Assembly: GCA_037043015.1 (NCBI GenBank)
Contig: CM073321.1
Coordinates: forward strand, 30,606,101 to 30,670,100
DNA: 64,000 nucleotides
Reading direction: 5' to 3'
From: Bryum argenteum
Taxonomy: Eukaryota > Streptophyta > Bryopsida > Bryales > Bryaceae
Shown: positions 12,050-22,529 of the stretch, one piece after another
Position numbering within the stretch: position 1 is the stretch's first letter
Layout of the letters: every line of letters starts with the position of its first letter
Translations under genes and position numbers: made by a program
The notes under the pieces: generated by a model
Databases searched by the model: none
Seen by the model: only the letters and a program-made list of their open reading frames with translations
Told to the model about the DNA's origin: nothing

Positions 12050-13370
12050 CAATTCTTCAATCAAAATTTCAGTAGTCTCCAATGATGATTACAAATCCAT
12101 ATATGAAAACTAAAAATCAAAAAATAAATATCAAATATCAAGAAATGACTACGTCAAAAATTTCAAAATGAAGATCAAAAATAGAAAAATGGAGATCAAA
12201 TTACACAAAAATGAAGATCAAAATTCAAAAAACGATGATCAAAAATCAAAAAATTAAATAGTTAACACCTATACTTCTAACAAATAATATTAAACTTGAG
12301 AGATTGCATTGATTTCTATACCTAGCTTACATATGAGAGTTTCAAGTTTACCCCTTCTTCACAATTAGTGTTCAAATCTAAGTTCTACAATTTTACACTA
12401 AATAGGTAGATTAGTATTAGATTTTTATAACATTTGAGAATGCTATACAACTTTACTTTTTATTTAAAATGAATTTATCAAGAGTATTGATTCCAATACC
12501 ATGGAAGGATCCCCATCTTCTCGGATGTAGAGGGTAAAATTTTTGACCAAGTGAACAATAAAAACTTATAACATGTTTATATGAATTAGTGCATCTAACA
12601 CTAATCTACCTATTTAGTGTAGTGAAAGTGAAGTGAATTCTAAATATAAATGAATTCTATGAAAGGGCCTGGTAATAAATATATTATTAAATTTAAGATT
12701 CATTAAAATTTAGAATTCACTTTAGTTTCACTAAAATTGTAGAATTTTATAAACTTGAAACTCTCATATGTAAGGTATATAAATCAATGCAAGCTCTCAA
12801 GTACAATATTAGTTCTTAGAAGTATAGGAGTTTTTTATTTTTCATCTTCATTTTTTTATATTTACTCTTCACTTTTTATTATTCATCTTCATTTTTTGAT
12901 TTTTGAACTTCCTCTTTTTATATTTGCGCTCTTCTTTTTTGGATTTTTGGCAAAACAATAAGACCAATCCTCAATATCTCTTATTTTTAAATAGTCTTCA
13001 ATCTATGATTTTTTATCTTCAATCTATGATTTTTAATCTTCAATCTACGATTTTAAATCTTTTCTTAAGCATCTACTTTAAAAACAAAAAAAATTACCAA
13101 TGAATAGATCCCTATATTGGTATAGAATATACTTAAACTATTTGGTTTTGTTTTGATTTCTTTCAGTGTAAGTAGCACATTAAACATGTTGAAAAATTTA
13201 ATCACTAAGTAAGTCTTTCAATAGCATACAATCATAACTTCATATCAAAATTTTGATCTTCATTTCTTGAGTTTGAATAATCTCTATTATTTTTTGCGTT
13301 TAGTGTTGATATTCATTTTCTAATGTTTAAATAATCTTCATTTTTTTATTTATTATCTTCATTATTTTAA
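12050..13370. repeat. AT-rich foldback (long inverted repeat)
   Basis: The left arm at about 12,266-12,350 (CTATACTTCTAA ... CTCATATGTAAG on the complement) is matched in inverse orientation at about 12,749-12,831 (GAGCTCTCAAG... AGAAGTATAGG). The outer arms continue as purine-rich AAGATCAAAAATCAAAA on the left (12,100-12,265) and its complementary TTTTTGATTTTTCATCTTCA type on the right (12,832-13,060, weaker to 13,370). The structure could fold into a hairpin of several hundred base pairs. No coding potential. A MITE sits in its loop. Confidence 0.6.
12396..12619. mobile_element. MITE, copy 1 (TIR CACTAAATAGGTAGATTAGT)
   Basis: A 224-bp unit with ~20-bp terminal inverted repeats beginning CACTAAATAGGTAGATTAGT at both ends, flanked on each side by TA (12,394-12,395 and 12,620-12,621). 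A second copy at 27,970-28,186 has the same ends and an alignable interior (shared ATTGATTCCAATAC and GGATCCCCATCTTC). TA flanks suggest a Tc1/mariner-type mobiliser, but the CACTA-like start makes a CACTA origin a possible alternative. Confidence 0.65.
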
Positions 13371-13968
13371 TCTGACGGACTAGGGCGCCTGGAAAGGGGA
13401 TCTAATGGTGGAGGTGGTGGGGGAAGCAAAGAATCTTTTGGATTTGGGAGGTGTAATGACCATTAAAATCCAAGGCCAGCATGTGAGTTTTCATCTGACA
13501 GACTGGGGCACCTGGGGAGGGGATCAGCGGTGGAAGTGCTCGAAGAAGTACAAAATACATCGCAGTTATAAAGTTTGTTGAACAGTCTCCAGAAAAAAGT
13601 GGGCATTGTTTTATTCGCATTGTAGGGATTCCAAGCACACATGCTCTTGATTCAATTTCAGCCCTAGATCAATCCAACTGTTTGTCAGTAACAAAGTCGA
13701 GCAGTTAATTTACTCATCTCAACCGGCATGTGTTGCTCCATGGTGGTTGCAGAAGGTGGATCGAATTTAATCAGCCTCCCAGAACTTTGATCTCATTTAC
13801 TTAGATTCAGCGAACTCATTGGCGCATTATTTTAAAGCTATTAACTCCCTGACAATCCAATATCAACGGCGGCGATCAATTCTGTAGAAGTAGAGAAAGT
13901 ACAATCTTGTACACTAGGTTCACAACAGTACAAAGAGATTTTGCCAAAATTGCTTAAGCATAGCGTAC
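13371..13968. other. Intergenic with a local duplication
   Basis: A ~50-bp segment (CTGACGGACTAGGGCGCCTGG) at 13,372 recurs at 13,494 with moderate divergence. No gene was recognised otherwise. Confidence 0.4.
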
Positions 13969-13971
13969 TTA

Positions 13972-14960
13972 CACCCAGAACTCCATCCTCAATTCCGTAT
14001 CATAAATATGGTACTCGAGTTCGTTGTATCTCCCGCAGATGTTGAATTGTGGAATGTTGGGGGCCGGGAAGAACTTCGAGAGGTTTGAAATCTTCAATTT
14101 CTGCGATTTACAAAACAAGAAGAGGATCTGGACATGACCCTTGGCCTTCTTGGTCGACAGGGTTTGATCCTCAAGTCGCTCATATGGAGCCGGAATATAT
14201 TCCGCAAACTCTATCTTGTAGTTCTTTCCAAACTCGCAACTATCGAGGTGATTCTTAATCTTCGGCCCAACATCTCTACTTCCGCAGATAAGGTTGTCAT
14301 ATCGGGCGTATTGAGGTAATCGGGCGGGCAAAACGGGCGTACGAGTTTTCCCGGACGGACGGGCGTGCCCGCCCACCTTGATTGTAGGAGGTGTGTAATT
14401 TTTCGTGGGTAACAAACTTTCCAGTAAAAAGCGTGTGTGGCGTTTCACGCGGCTTGTACGCGGCAGCCAAGTGGCTTAGTTTTTACCTAAACCCTTGCCA
14501 CGTTGTTGTTTTTTTACCTAAACTAAAAGTCAACACCCGTTTGAACCTATCGGGCAAGCCTCAACTCAATCGGACGGACGGGCGGGCCGCGTGCCCTCCC
14601 GGTATGACAACCTTGTCCGCAGATCCAAACTGAAACGGGGATTTCGGTAACCACCTGGTCCGTGATACACTTTAGGACTTGGAGGATGTTGTAAAAGTAC
14701 GAGCCTCATGACAAGCTCGATGAAGCTGATACCTCCTGTGCTCCGGGGAGATTACGGAAGTCCATTATTCCAACCTTGATTCTCTTGGAAGATAATTCGT
14801 TCGATGAGTCATCGTGCCATTCCCCCAGCACATCGTCCTCCAGGTTGTAGGCCGTGAAGTTTGTCTTGCCCCTTGAAACTTGAAACTTCTCCTTGTTCGC
14901 GAGAAAGACTCTGAAGAACTCTGCTGCATACGGCAAGAGATGCTCTACGGACTTGTTCTT
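13972..14960 (-). pseudogene. Unrecognised minus-strand gene, split by a MITE
   Basis: Once the 326-bp insertion at 14,290-14,615 is discounted, the minus strand reads from about 14,960 (YKNKSVEHLLPYAAEFF) through KVGIMDFRNLPGAQE, an in-frame stop near 14,706, then ILQVLKCITDQVV, ICGSRDVGPKIKNHL and KFFPAPNIPQFNI to a terminal stop at 13,969-13,971. Coding sense continues on both sides of the insertion, which supports a real exon. No family is recognised. It lies upstream of a same-strand zinc-finger pseudogene (9.9-11.9 kb) and downstream of the DUF7869 pseudogene, and could be part of the same old element. Confidence 0.4.
14290..14615. mobile_element. 326-bp MITE with TIR AAGGTTGTCATAYCGGG
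   Basis: The ends are AAGGTTGTCATATCGGGCG (left) and, inverted, AAGGTTGTCATACCGGGAGG (right). The element is flanked by the direct repeat TCCGCAGAT (14,281-14,289 and 14,616-14,624), 9 bp as drawn, or 8 bp if the right end extends one base, which would fit hAT. The interior is GC-rich with repeated CGGACGGACGGGCG near both ends and no coding capacity. It interrupts a minus-strand coding exon. Confidence 0.75.
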
Positions 14961-15413
14961 GTAACACGTAATTTGTTATAATGGTAATATTCAAACTCTC
15001 AAAAACCAATCGACCTAAATTCCAACATATGTATTGAACTGAACGCGCGTGTTGTAGAGCTAAAGTGAATACAAAAGATGATGAAAGTAGCAAACGCAAA
15101 ATGCATCCCGACACCTATTTGCAAAAAGAGCACAATAAAACGATAAACTCAATTAAAGTGGGAATCGACAATCAACGCCAACAAATTACAAACACTTCAA
15201 TCATTGACCTTTAAGGCACAACGACTGTACCAATACTTAACTACGAATATCAACCGCTAGCAAAGATAAGAGGTAGGACTTCTACGTGCATTTCTAACAT
15301 GATTCTATTGGCAAAAAGTCACGACAGGATAAATTGATAGCTCAAATTGCACTCAGGTCATTTAGCTCGACTAGAGCTAAATTGGCATGCCCAAATAAAC
15401 TAGGGATGTCAGG

Positions 15414-18400
15414 CTACTCCTCTCCACTGTCGAACTGCTCAATACTTTGTTTGATGATGTCGATTTGACGCTCCGATAATGAAATAATCGAACGCCGACA
15501 GCCAAGTTTTGCACTTGATTTCCATGACGTAAAAATAGCATCAACATGAAGCCATTCCGGAATGTGAGTGTCTTCAACTTTCCATTATGAAAGTCTTCTT
15601 CGTATTCCAACCAACATAGGTTTCTTGAACAACACTATTTTTTGATGCAGGTTGAAAATATTGCATTTGAATACAGCCTGGATAGTTGTGATCAACATCG
15701 AAATCAGTTACAGCCCTAGCAATCCAGACAGGACGAGCATCCCCATCAGCTGGCCGTAGAGCTACAAAATATCCAGCAAAAACATCTCGACCAACCCGAA
15801 ACGACTCCCTTGGTCTATCACACAACCGACTGTTAAAGTGCGGATCGCGCCCATATTCCTCTCGCAATTCGCCAGTATTTAAGAATTCTCGTGTCGCGGG
15901 TACTCGAGTTAAAGGCCAACACCCGTTCTAAAAAATGAAGGCACTTCTATAGGCTCAACCAACGCAAGCTTCACAGCTCGCCAATAGCGAATAACAAATT
16001 CATGACGTCGACCAAATTCTCCAGATATGTCCTCCGCACATGAAGTCTCCCACATCTTAATAAACCCTCCAATGTCTTTTACGAAGTCATCACGGTTCTT
16101 CATGGGAATGGGCACCAAAGGTTTCATCTCACATGTAGGTAACAATGGCTTTCTTGTACTTCGGTCCTCTTTCCACAATTTTATACCTCCATTAGTAGAA
16201 GGTAACCACTCATTGTCTGTGCATGACATCTTATACTGCATTATGGGCCATCCATTCTCATGCTTGTAAAACTTGAATTGCTGACCCTCCGAATGCCCAA
16301 CTAGAATTTCATCTTTGAACCAATGTAGTCTTTGATATAACCTTTGAAGTCAGGTATTTCCTCTATCAAATGAGGAATGACCGGCAAAGACTCTACGTCC
16401 ATAAATGACTTCATCATGTGAGGAAATGTGAGAAAGTCATTCTCTTTGAGATTCATGCTCCAACGTCCAAAGAGGGCGTCAATATCTTCGTGGATTTGAC
16501 CAACTAACAAGAAATTGACATTTACTTCACGGAACACACCCATGTGTACCAGAAGAGACCAAAAGCAAAACATAAATCTATTTTTGATGTCAGAAGCTAT
16601 GTTGTCCAGTTGCACATGCAGGACAGGAGGTAGAGCCTCCGCCACCCCAGAAACTTCACTTTCAGGAAGAAAAGAGTTTAAACACCCTTCTTTTCCAAAC
16701 AATATACCTTCAAATAAAGGCAACGACCCTAAATTTGCAAATAATGATTTTGAATACGAGATCGGAACACCTTCTAGATCTCGTAGAAGCTTTAATATTG
16801 ATATAACAGTGTGACTGCAATCACTTGGATAAATATCAAGCCCATAATGAGCATACCGAATAATGCTATGCCCGTGCGCATTCATGCCAGTCACAGCAAT
16901 TGGGAGCTTCATCAATGCATCATTTGCCTTTGTTTTATGTGAAAATACAGGGCACGCAGTCTTTGCATGATCCATTTTGTCATGTCTTGTACAAAGTACA
17001 TCTCTCGGCCTCTGAATAGAAAGAGAACGATTTGAGTAATAATACTCATGATGCTTTTCTTGATGATGCAAATGCTCTTCTAGCTTATCGATCCACATAT
17101 TCTCTTCACATGAATCAGGTACCATTGACTTCATGATTGTCTCCATCCTGTCACAGGTTGAGCAACGAGCAAAGTTGTCCCCCGGCGCCTTTTTTGAATA
17201 CTCAGAAAATTTTGACCTCCTAATCCTGCTAAGTGTGCTCTGAGAAATGGACTTCAAGCCCAACCTCTCATTAATGTCATAAATCCCGGGTATGGCATCC
17301 TTCCATTTGAACGACGACGGCAAGGACCGAGACACAACCTTCTCACCAGATGTCAACATCTTCGTCCTGTGAGGCATGTGATCAACACCATTGTCAATGA
17401 ATGTCTTCTGAGTAACTACAGCTTGCTTAACATGCAATCGTGGTTAATTCAGGCCAACATTGCAATGGTGGCGAGCACGTAGTGTAGCTGTAGCTTCTGC
17501 CTTCCTCCTGTAGAACGTTGAAATCAAAACTCGACTTATATGTTACCATGCACGCGCACAAACGTCGATGCCTTCAGTGGTTACCATCATCGTACCATCA
17601 GGTGCCTCATGACAACGATTATCAACATCTAACTTCAAATGTGACTTAAATTTAAAACCCGACGCCTCGTACATCTGCTTTCGGAGAGCCATAATTTTGT
17701 CTCGAGGGAAAGGTTGGCAACAGTTCTTGCTGCAGCAAATCTTGCTTGCAACCAAGTTGACTGAATCTAACGTCACGAGCTCCTCTTCTCTCTTGGTCCT
17801 TAAGAATTGTGAGTTTCATTGTTCCAACTCATACGGTCGCACCCCCTTTCTCTTTGGATGATCGCGGGCATAAACAACGACGTTAAATTGATCAACTCGT
17901 AAATGATCAAGTAGTGACCAACCCTCATGGATAGCATGGCTGAGCTTCCAACTCCTAGTTCCATATATGGTCTCTGCGGGTACGAAGTCGAAATTCAAGC
18001 ACTTCACAATCTGCACAACTACCTGATTTTTACATACGGGCTCATCATTACTCTCTAACATTCTTTCAGCGTCCATAGTCTGACAAATGCCTTCACCTAC
18101 AACGTCCTCACTATTGTCGAGCTAAATGGTCTTCTTTATACACGTGCTTCGGGCTGAGTGATGGAAAGTTATCTTGAAGCCCATTTAGCTCGAGTCAAGC
18201 TAAATGGTCTTCCTATGAATCATCAAGTACACGACTTCGTGAACTCGAAGCATTTTGATGTGGATGCCCATTTAGCTCGAATTGAGCTAAAGGGTCTTCT
18301 TATGAAACATTCAAGTACACGACTTTGTGAACTCGAAGCATTTGGATGTGGATGCCCATTTAGCTCGACTTGAGCTAAATGAGCTTGACCATATTTCATG

Positions 18401-18598
18401 CATTCGTGATAAGAAAATGCCTCGATATTCGTGCACAGTTATTTGTGAGAATGATTTTTGGGAACTGTGCACAAGTAAAATAGTATATTTGCCTCGATTT
18501 CTGTGCACACCAACTTCGACGAAATCCACTTTGCCATCAGGAATGCACCACGATGAAGGCAACATATGATCAATCAACAACAAATTCTTGTCACACAT
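15414..18598 (-). pseudogene. DUF7869-containing transposon-type protein, 3' part, broken
   Basis: Minus-strand order: an N-terminal exon (18,598 to about 18,410), a palindrome-bearing intron, an exon from 18,079 (MDAERMLESNDEPVC), a Cys cluster KICCSKNCCQPFPRDKI with a GIDVCARAW segment (17,776-17,543), a TFYRRK helix, then a DUF7869-type core (17,437-16,301) with VLHVQLDN, FCFWSLLVHMGVF and VGQIHEDIDALFGRWS. The C-terminal part (GQQFKFYKHENGWP, then GRDVFAGYFVAL, ending LSERQIDIIKQSIEQF) extends to about 15,414. The core with conserved D, H and D residues is typical of DUF7869 proteins, thought to be transposase-related. Breaks: in-frame stops at 17,816-17,818, 17,543-17,545 and 17,444-17,446; frameshifts near 16,300 and 15,900. 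The MULE at 18,613 cut this gene off from its 5' end, which probably lies beyond 55,272. Confidence 0.65.
18116..18385. repeat. Short palindromes TTTAGCTCGA/TCGAGCTAAA in a DUF7869 intron
   Basis: Three near-palindromic sites (around 18,184-18,209, 18,268-18,292 and 18,357-18,382) plus a half site at 18,117 lie in two ~90-bp direct repeats that also share a CATTCAAGTACACGACTTTG-type segment. The same palindrome occurs just past the gene's 3' end (15,357-15,386) and in a large array at 62-63 kb. Confidence 0.75.
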
Positions 18599-18602
18599 TG
18601 AA

Positions 18603-18612
18603 ATTGAGGTTA
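18603..18612. repeat. MULE target-site duplication, left copy (ATTGAGGTTA)
   Basis: A ten-base direct repeat, identical at 55,263-55,272. Ten bases is within the 9-11 bp typical of Mutator-like elements. Confidence 0.75.
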
Positions 18613-19170
18613 GGACGTTGCTACCGTGTGAGCGTTAAGCGGTGAGCGGTGAGCGGTGATTGATAAGATTTCTAAATTTTTAGGGCTGACTTTGTATATT
18701 TAGTAAAAAAGTTTCTAAAAACAGTTTAATATGTTTATTAGGGAATAACTCTCGAATATTCTCAAGAGTATTCAAATGTTTAAGACTTGTTACCGTGGAT
18801 TTAGTGACCCAAACCCGTGGAAATAAGGTTCAAATTCCCTGAATTTGGTTGGACTTGAGCTACAAAACTCAACAGTTAATCACAATTTGTAAATGTCAAG
18901 AGATATCTAAGGTAATATTTCTAAGTGATTAGTACTCCAAGTGAGACAAATTGGCAAGGTTTGCTGTACATGTAGGTACTGGTATAATTATATTTAATAA
19001 GTTGTGAAATAAATATCACATACACCCAATCATAGGACTTACATATGGCGTATGTAAATGAGGAGATATAAGGCATTCTAATCTGTAGCATGGTCTAGGA
19101 TTCCTCCCTCCAGAATCTTCTTCACCTCGTTGAAACTAAGAGTGGCCGCGTGGATGAAGAGGTCAGCATC

Positions 19171-21097
19171 TTAATCAAATTTGCAAACCAATACCGTGAT
19201 GAAGTATAGGTGCTTGCACGGTCCGTATGAATCTCTCCGTCCTAACGAAGAAATTGTTTTCTTGAACACTAGGCATGAGCAATCCGGGAATTCACTAATT
19301 GAAAGTCTATAAACTGCATCCAAGTCCGACTCCAAGTCTACGATACACCCAAAACCAGGCTGCAAGATCATAGTCACCTTCAGAATTTTGGCCTGCATTG
19401 AGGTGGCAGACTCAATGTTCTTCATGTGCTTTGAAGTCATAGCTGGAATGCGTTTCATGTTCTTCGATCTTCTTGACCTAGGGAACACGTCCGGCTTCTC
19501 CGGGACTGGAATATGCGACAAGTCTCTTGGTGGGGCAGCATTATTGAAAGTGCGGTTCGTAGGAAGCTTCTCTTTTTGTCGTAGTTGAAAGCCCGCATTC
19601 TCTAACGCCTCCATTTCATCACGGGTAAGATTAGTCCCTATCTTAACATGCCATATTGAAGGAATAGGGGATCTTTCCTGGCTTAGAGAAAATGGCTCAA
19701 TCCACTTGCGACGATGACCCTTCACACACCTGTCAATATCATCCGCACAAAAAAAGAACTGATCCGTATTTCTTGAGGGCGCTGCCATACTCTGATATAA
19801 GTTGGAGCTGCAGTGGCCTTCCCCTTCTGAATAATTTGTGAGTCACATCTATTTTTACTCTTTTGCATGATACCCCAACAAGCCTTGGCAGAATTCTCCC
19901 TTAAACGGGCAATGTGCCACAGCCTCTCATCTACTTTAGTCTCCTGAACAGCGGTCACACGTTCAATACTAGGTGCAGCAAATGTGGATGGTAATGTCGG
20001 TGGCTCCTCAACTTCATCCTCTTCATGGATAGTACTCAGATTTTCAGCACAGATTCGGGTAACCCTTCTCCCAATTCGGGGACGTGAGTAGCTCACGGTG
20101 TCGGATTTGTACATTTCATCATCAGATCCAATTAGAACATCAGACTTTTGTTTCTTGGATCCGAACACCTCGGCCCCCTTAAGGTGGGCGTCGCGGGTAC
20201 AAATCTTTACAGCTCATGGATAGTCAAAAACTGCCTTCATGAGGCCTGATGGATCGCTGGTTCGTTGAGTTTTATGGGCAACACGAACTAATAGTTCTTC
20301 GGATGTGGTCCATTACCACCCTTACCACCTCCGTTGAAGCCGTGATAACCCACAACTTGGAGGAAATCACGAACATAATCATCAACAGCTGCAACGTACA
20401 AGTCTCCACCCTTGTTGCCAGACACTTGCAACCATATGTTATGAATAAGTTCTACAAAGTTGCATGAAGGCATCTCCGCCAGCTCTTCTGCAGAATATTT
20501 ATTTTCCTGCAACGTGCAAAGACATTTGACTTAGTAACAAAAGGAGCTGATCACAATATCAAGAGCGGGTTAGACTCGCGGCACCGCAAGTCTGATCTCA
20601 AAATAGATGTTTTAAAAAAAAACTTTAAAGAATTGATAATGTAAAAGTTCAGAAAAGCATAATATTTTCTAATTGGAAAGTAAATATATTTAACTGGTTT
20701 ACTAGACATTTATGCACGTGTACACAATTGCTACAGTGACTGTCGGCTCACCAATTCCATGATGCCACCCCACTGCCTATATCAGAAATGCCAGAATGCA
20801 AGCTAGTGTTCCAGGTGACCTAATCCAACTTCGGAGGTGGCCTGCGCCAACGCCCACCACGATCGGATCGCCCAATATCTTGTCTCCACCTCAACCACGG
20901 TGCGTGCATCTTTGTATTGCTCACAAAGATGTCGATGTCATCCTGCAGCCCCTGCACGATGTATTGTTTGATGTGTTTCCCAAAGAATTGCGTCCAATGG
21001 AAGTAGAAAGTTCGCTTGCGGCCTTCCATGGGCTCTTTAGGGTCTCCGGAGCCGTAAATGATCCGCACAGCGTTCTAGTTGGCTTGCGCACTATCGC
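19171..21097 (-). pseudogene. MULE transposase (MURA-type), C-terminal part with SWIM finger
   Basis: This continues the transposase whose N-terminal part is at 34,363-36,077; the hAT separates them. From 21,097 the frame carries the end of the DDE region: GFM/GDSAQAN, a stop at 21,075-21,077, AVRIIYGSGD and FHWTQFFGKH. After a frame change come ETRYWAIRSWW and the LAFWHF region with stops at 20,803-20,805 and 20,782-20,784. A donor lies at 20,751. The next exon starts at 20,506 (ENKYSAEELAEM, VDDYVRDFLQVVGY) and continues to GSKKQKSDVLIGSDDE and, after a frameshift in the A-run near 19,750, to FCADDIDRCVKGHRRKW. The C-terminus has CSCLVF ... YGPCKHLYFI, the CxC...CxH pattern of a SWIM zinc finger, as in MuDR-type transposases. 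The gene is broken. Confidence 0.7.
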
Positions 21098-21105
21098 CCA
21101 TGAAC
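21098..21105. repeat. hAT target-site duplication CCATGAAC, left copy
   Basis: An eight-base direct repeat identical to 34,355-34,362. Eight bases is the diagnostic duplication length of the hAT superfamily. Confidence 0.95.
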
Positions 21106-21294
21106 CAGGGTTGTCTTATTAGACACACTTTTCGGAATGTCTGTCTAATTTGTCGTATTGGACATGTCTGTTAGATGTTCGATCGACAAAAATGTCGACC
21201 GTACCAAAAATTACATAGTAAAAAACTTGTTGAGATTTACCTTGAGGTAAAAAGCTATTCTCCTACGTGGCGTAGGGTTGAAAATGACGTGGAA

Positions 21295-21615
21295 AATCAA
21301 AATACACGTCACAGTGGGCGACCGCGGGTAGGCGACCTCGCTAGGCGACCGACGGTCGCACATGGGCGAACGTCGGTCGCCTGCTGTGATCACCGATTCC
21401 CTGGCTGCCGCGCGTAGGCGACCGGCGGTCCAGTATGGAGACCGGCGGTCGCCCTGGCAACCTCTACAAGGCGACCGCCGGTCCAGTAGTGAGCGACCGA
21501 CGATCGCCCAGGGCGATCGTCGGTCGCTTATAGCGATCGGCGGTCGCATTAGGGGTAGCGCCCATGTGGCGATCGCTGGTTGCCTTGGGCCACCGCGTGT
21601 GTGGTGACCAGCACT
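21295..21615. repeat. GACCGNCGGTC array, left terminal block
   Basis: Repeated near-palindromes GACCGNCGGTC/GCGATCGTCGGTCGC spaced 20-35 bp apart, about 190 bp inside the hAT left end. The same motif fills five other blocks in the element. Likely binding sites for an element-encoded protein (inference). Confidence 0.8.
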
Positions 21616-21947
21616 ATGGTTGAATACGAAACAAGAAAGATAAATTTATATTGGTACAAAATGAGCTTCAATGCATGTTTATGAATACCTTTTTATCGGA
21701 AACAAGATCAATGGTGCATTTCATAGTACAAATTTGTCCATGTCTATAATCATAGTATTCATACATATGATGTAACTATTACATATACCAAACTATATAT
21801 ATATATTATACTCCGAAACATACCAGAATACCAAAAAATTGTAAGCTAATACTTGCCCTACTTGCAGTACATTGTAGTATTGTACTGAGTACTAACAATG
21901 AACTTCGTGCTTCCAATCCAAAATAACAAAATTCTAATAACCCGTCT

Positions 21948-22481
21948 TTAGGTATCCTTCAATGTATACGTATCGTCGCTTGATACTTCATCTGCGTTTG
22001 GATCGGTCTCACCTAGAGAGTCATCAGTGCTTTGGTCGCCATCCTCGTCTTCATCCTCTGTCTTATTGCGTACTTCACACTCAACCTCACTCGCCAAATT
22101 GCGCAATTCCGTGTCCGTAGTTGTTTTCTTGTTCACTGTATCGAGGCGCTTCAAGGGCCGTGAAGCATTAGTGATCCCGTTTGCGTTCAGTGGTAGATGG
22201 CGCATTGTACGTGTATTCGGATTATTGGATGAAGCAATTCCAGCATGGACTTCTTCATGTACGCGTGCTCCTTTCCGACATCGTCGGTCGTGTGCCTTCC
22301 TCAAATGCTTCTGGCCTTGTGTAATACGATTGCGAGGTTGTGTAGATGGCCCGACGTCTCGTGCCACTGCCAATGCCTGGGTGCATGTTGGACTTGTTGG
22401 TTCTATCTTGACCTCCATCTTCGGCAATACCATACGAGTTGTATGGGCCCTTTTAGGTTGGGTAACCCTTGGGAACAACAA
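21948..22481 (-). CDS. Low-complexity ORF downstream of the hAT transposase
   Basis: A 177-residue open frame on the transposase strand, Pro/Thr/Asp-rich, ending NADEVSSDDTYTLKDT. It overlaps the region just after the transposase frame (ends 22,530) and may be the true C-terminal tail reached by a frame change or small intron. No domain is recognised. Confidence 0.3.
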   Translation of the reverse strand: MLFPRVTQPKRAHTTRMVLPKMEVKIEPTSPTCTQALAVARDVGPSTQPRNRITQGQKHLRKAHDRRCRKGARVHEEVHAGIASSNNPNTRTMRHLPLNANGITNASRPLKRLDTVNKKTTTDTELRNLASEVECEVRNKTEDEDEDGDQSTDDSLGETDPNADEVSSDDTYTLKDT

Positions 22482-22529
22482 TTGTAGAGGTACATCGGAG
22501 TCATCTCCGTTAAGAGTTGAATTCCTTGA

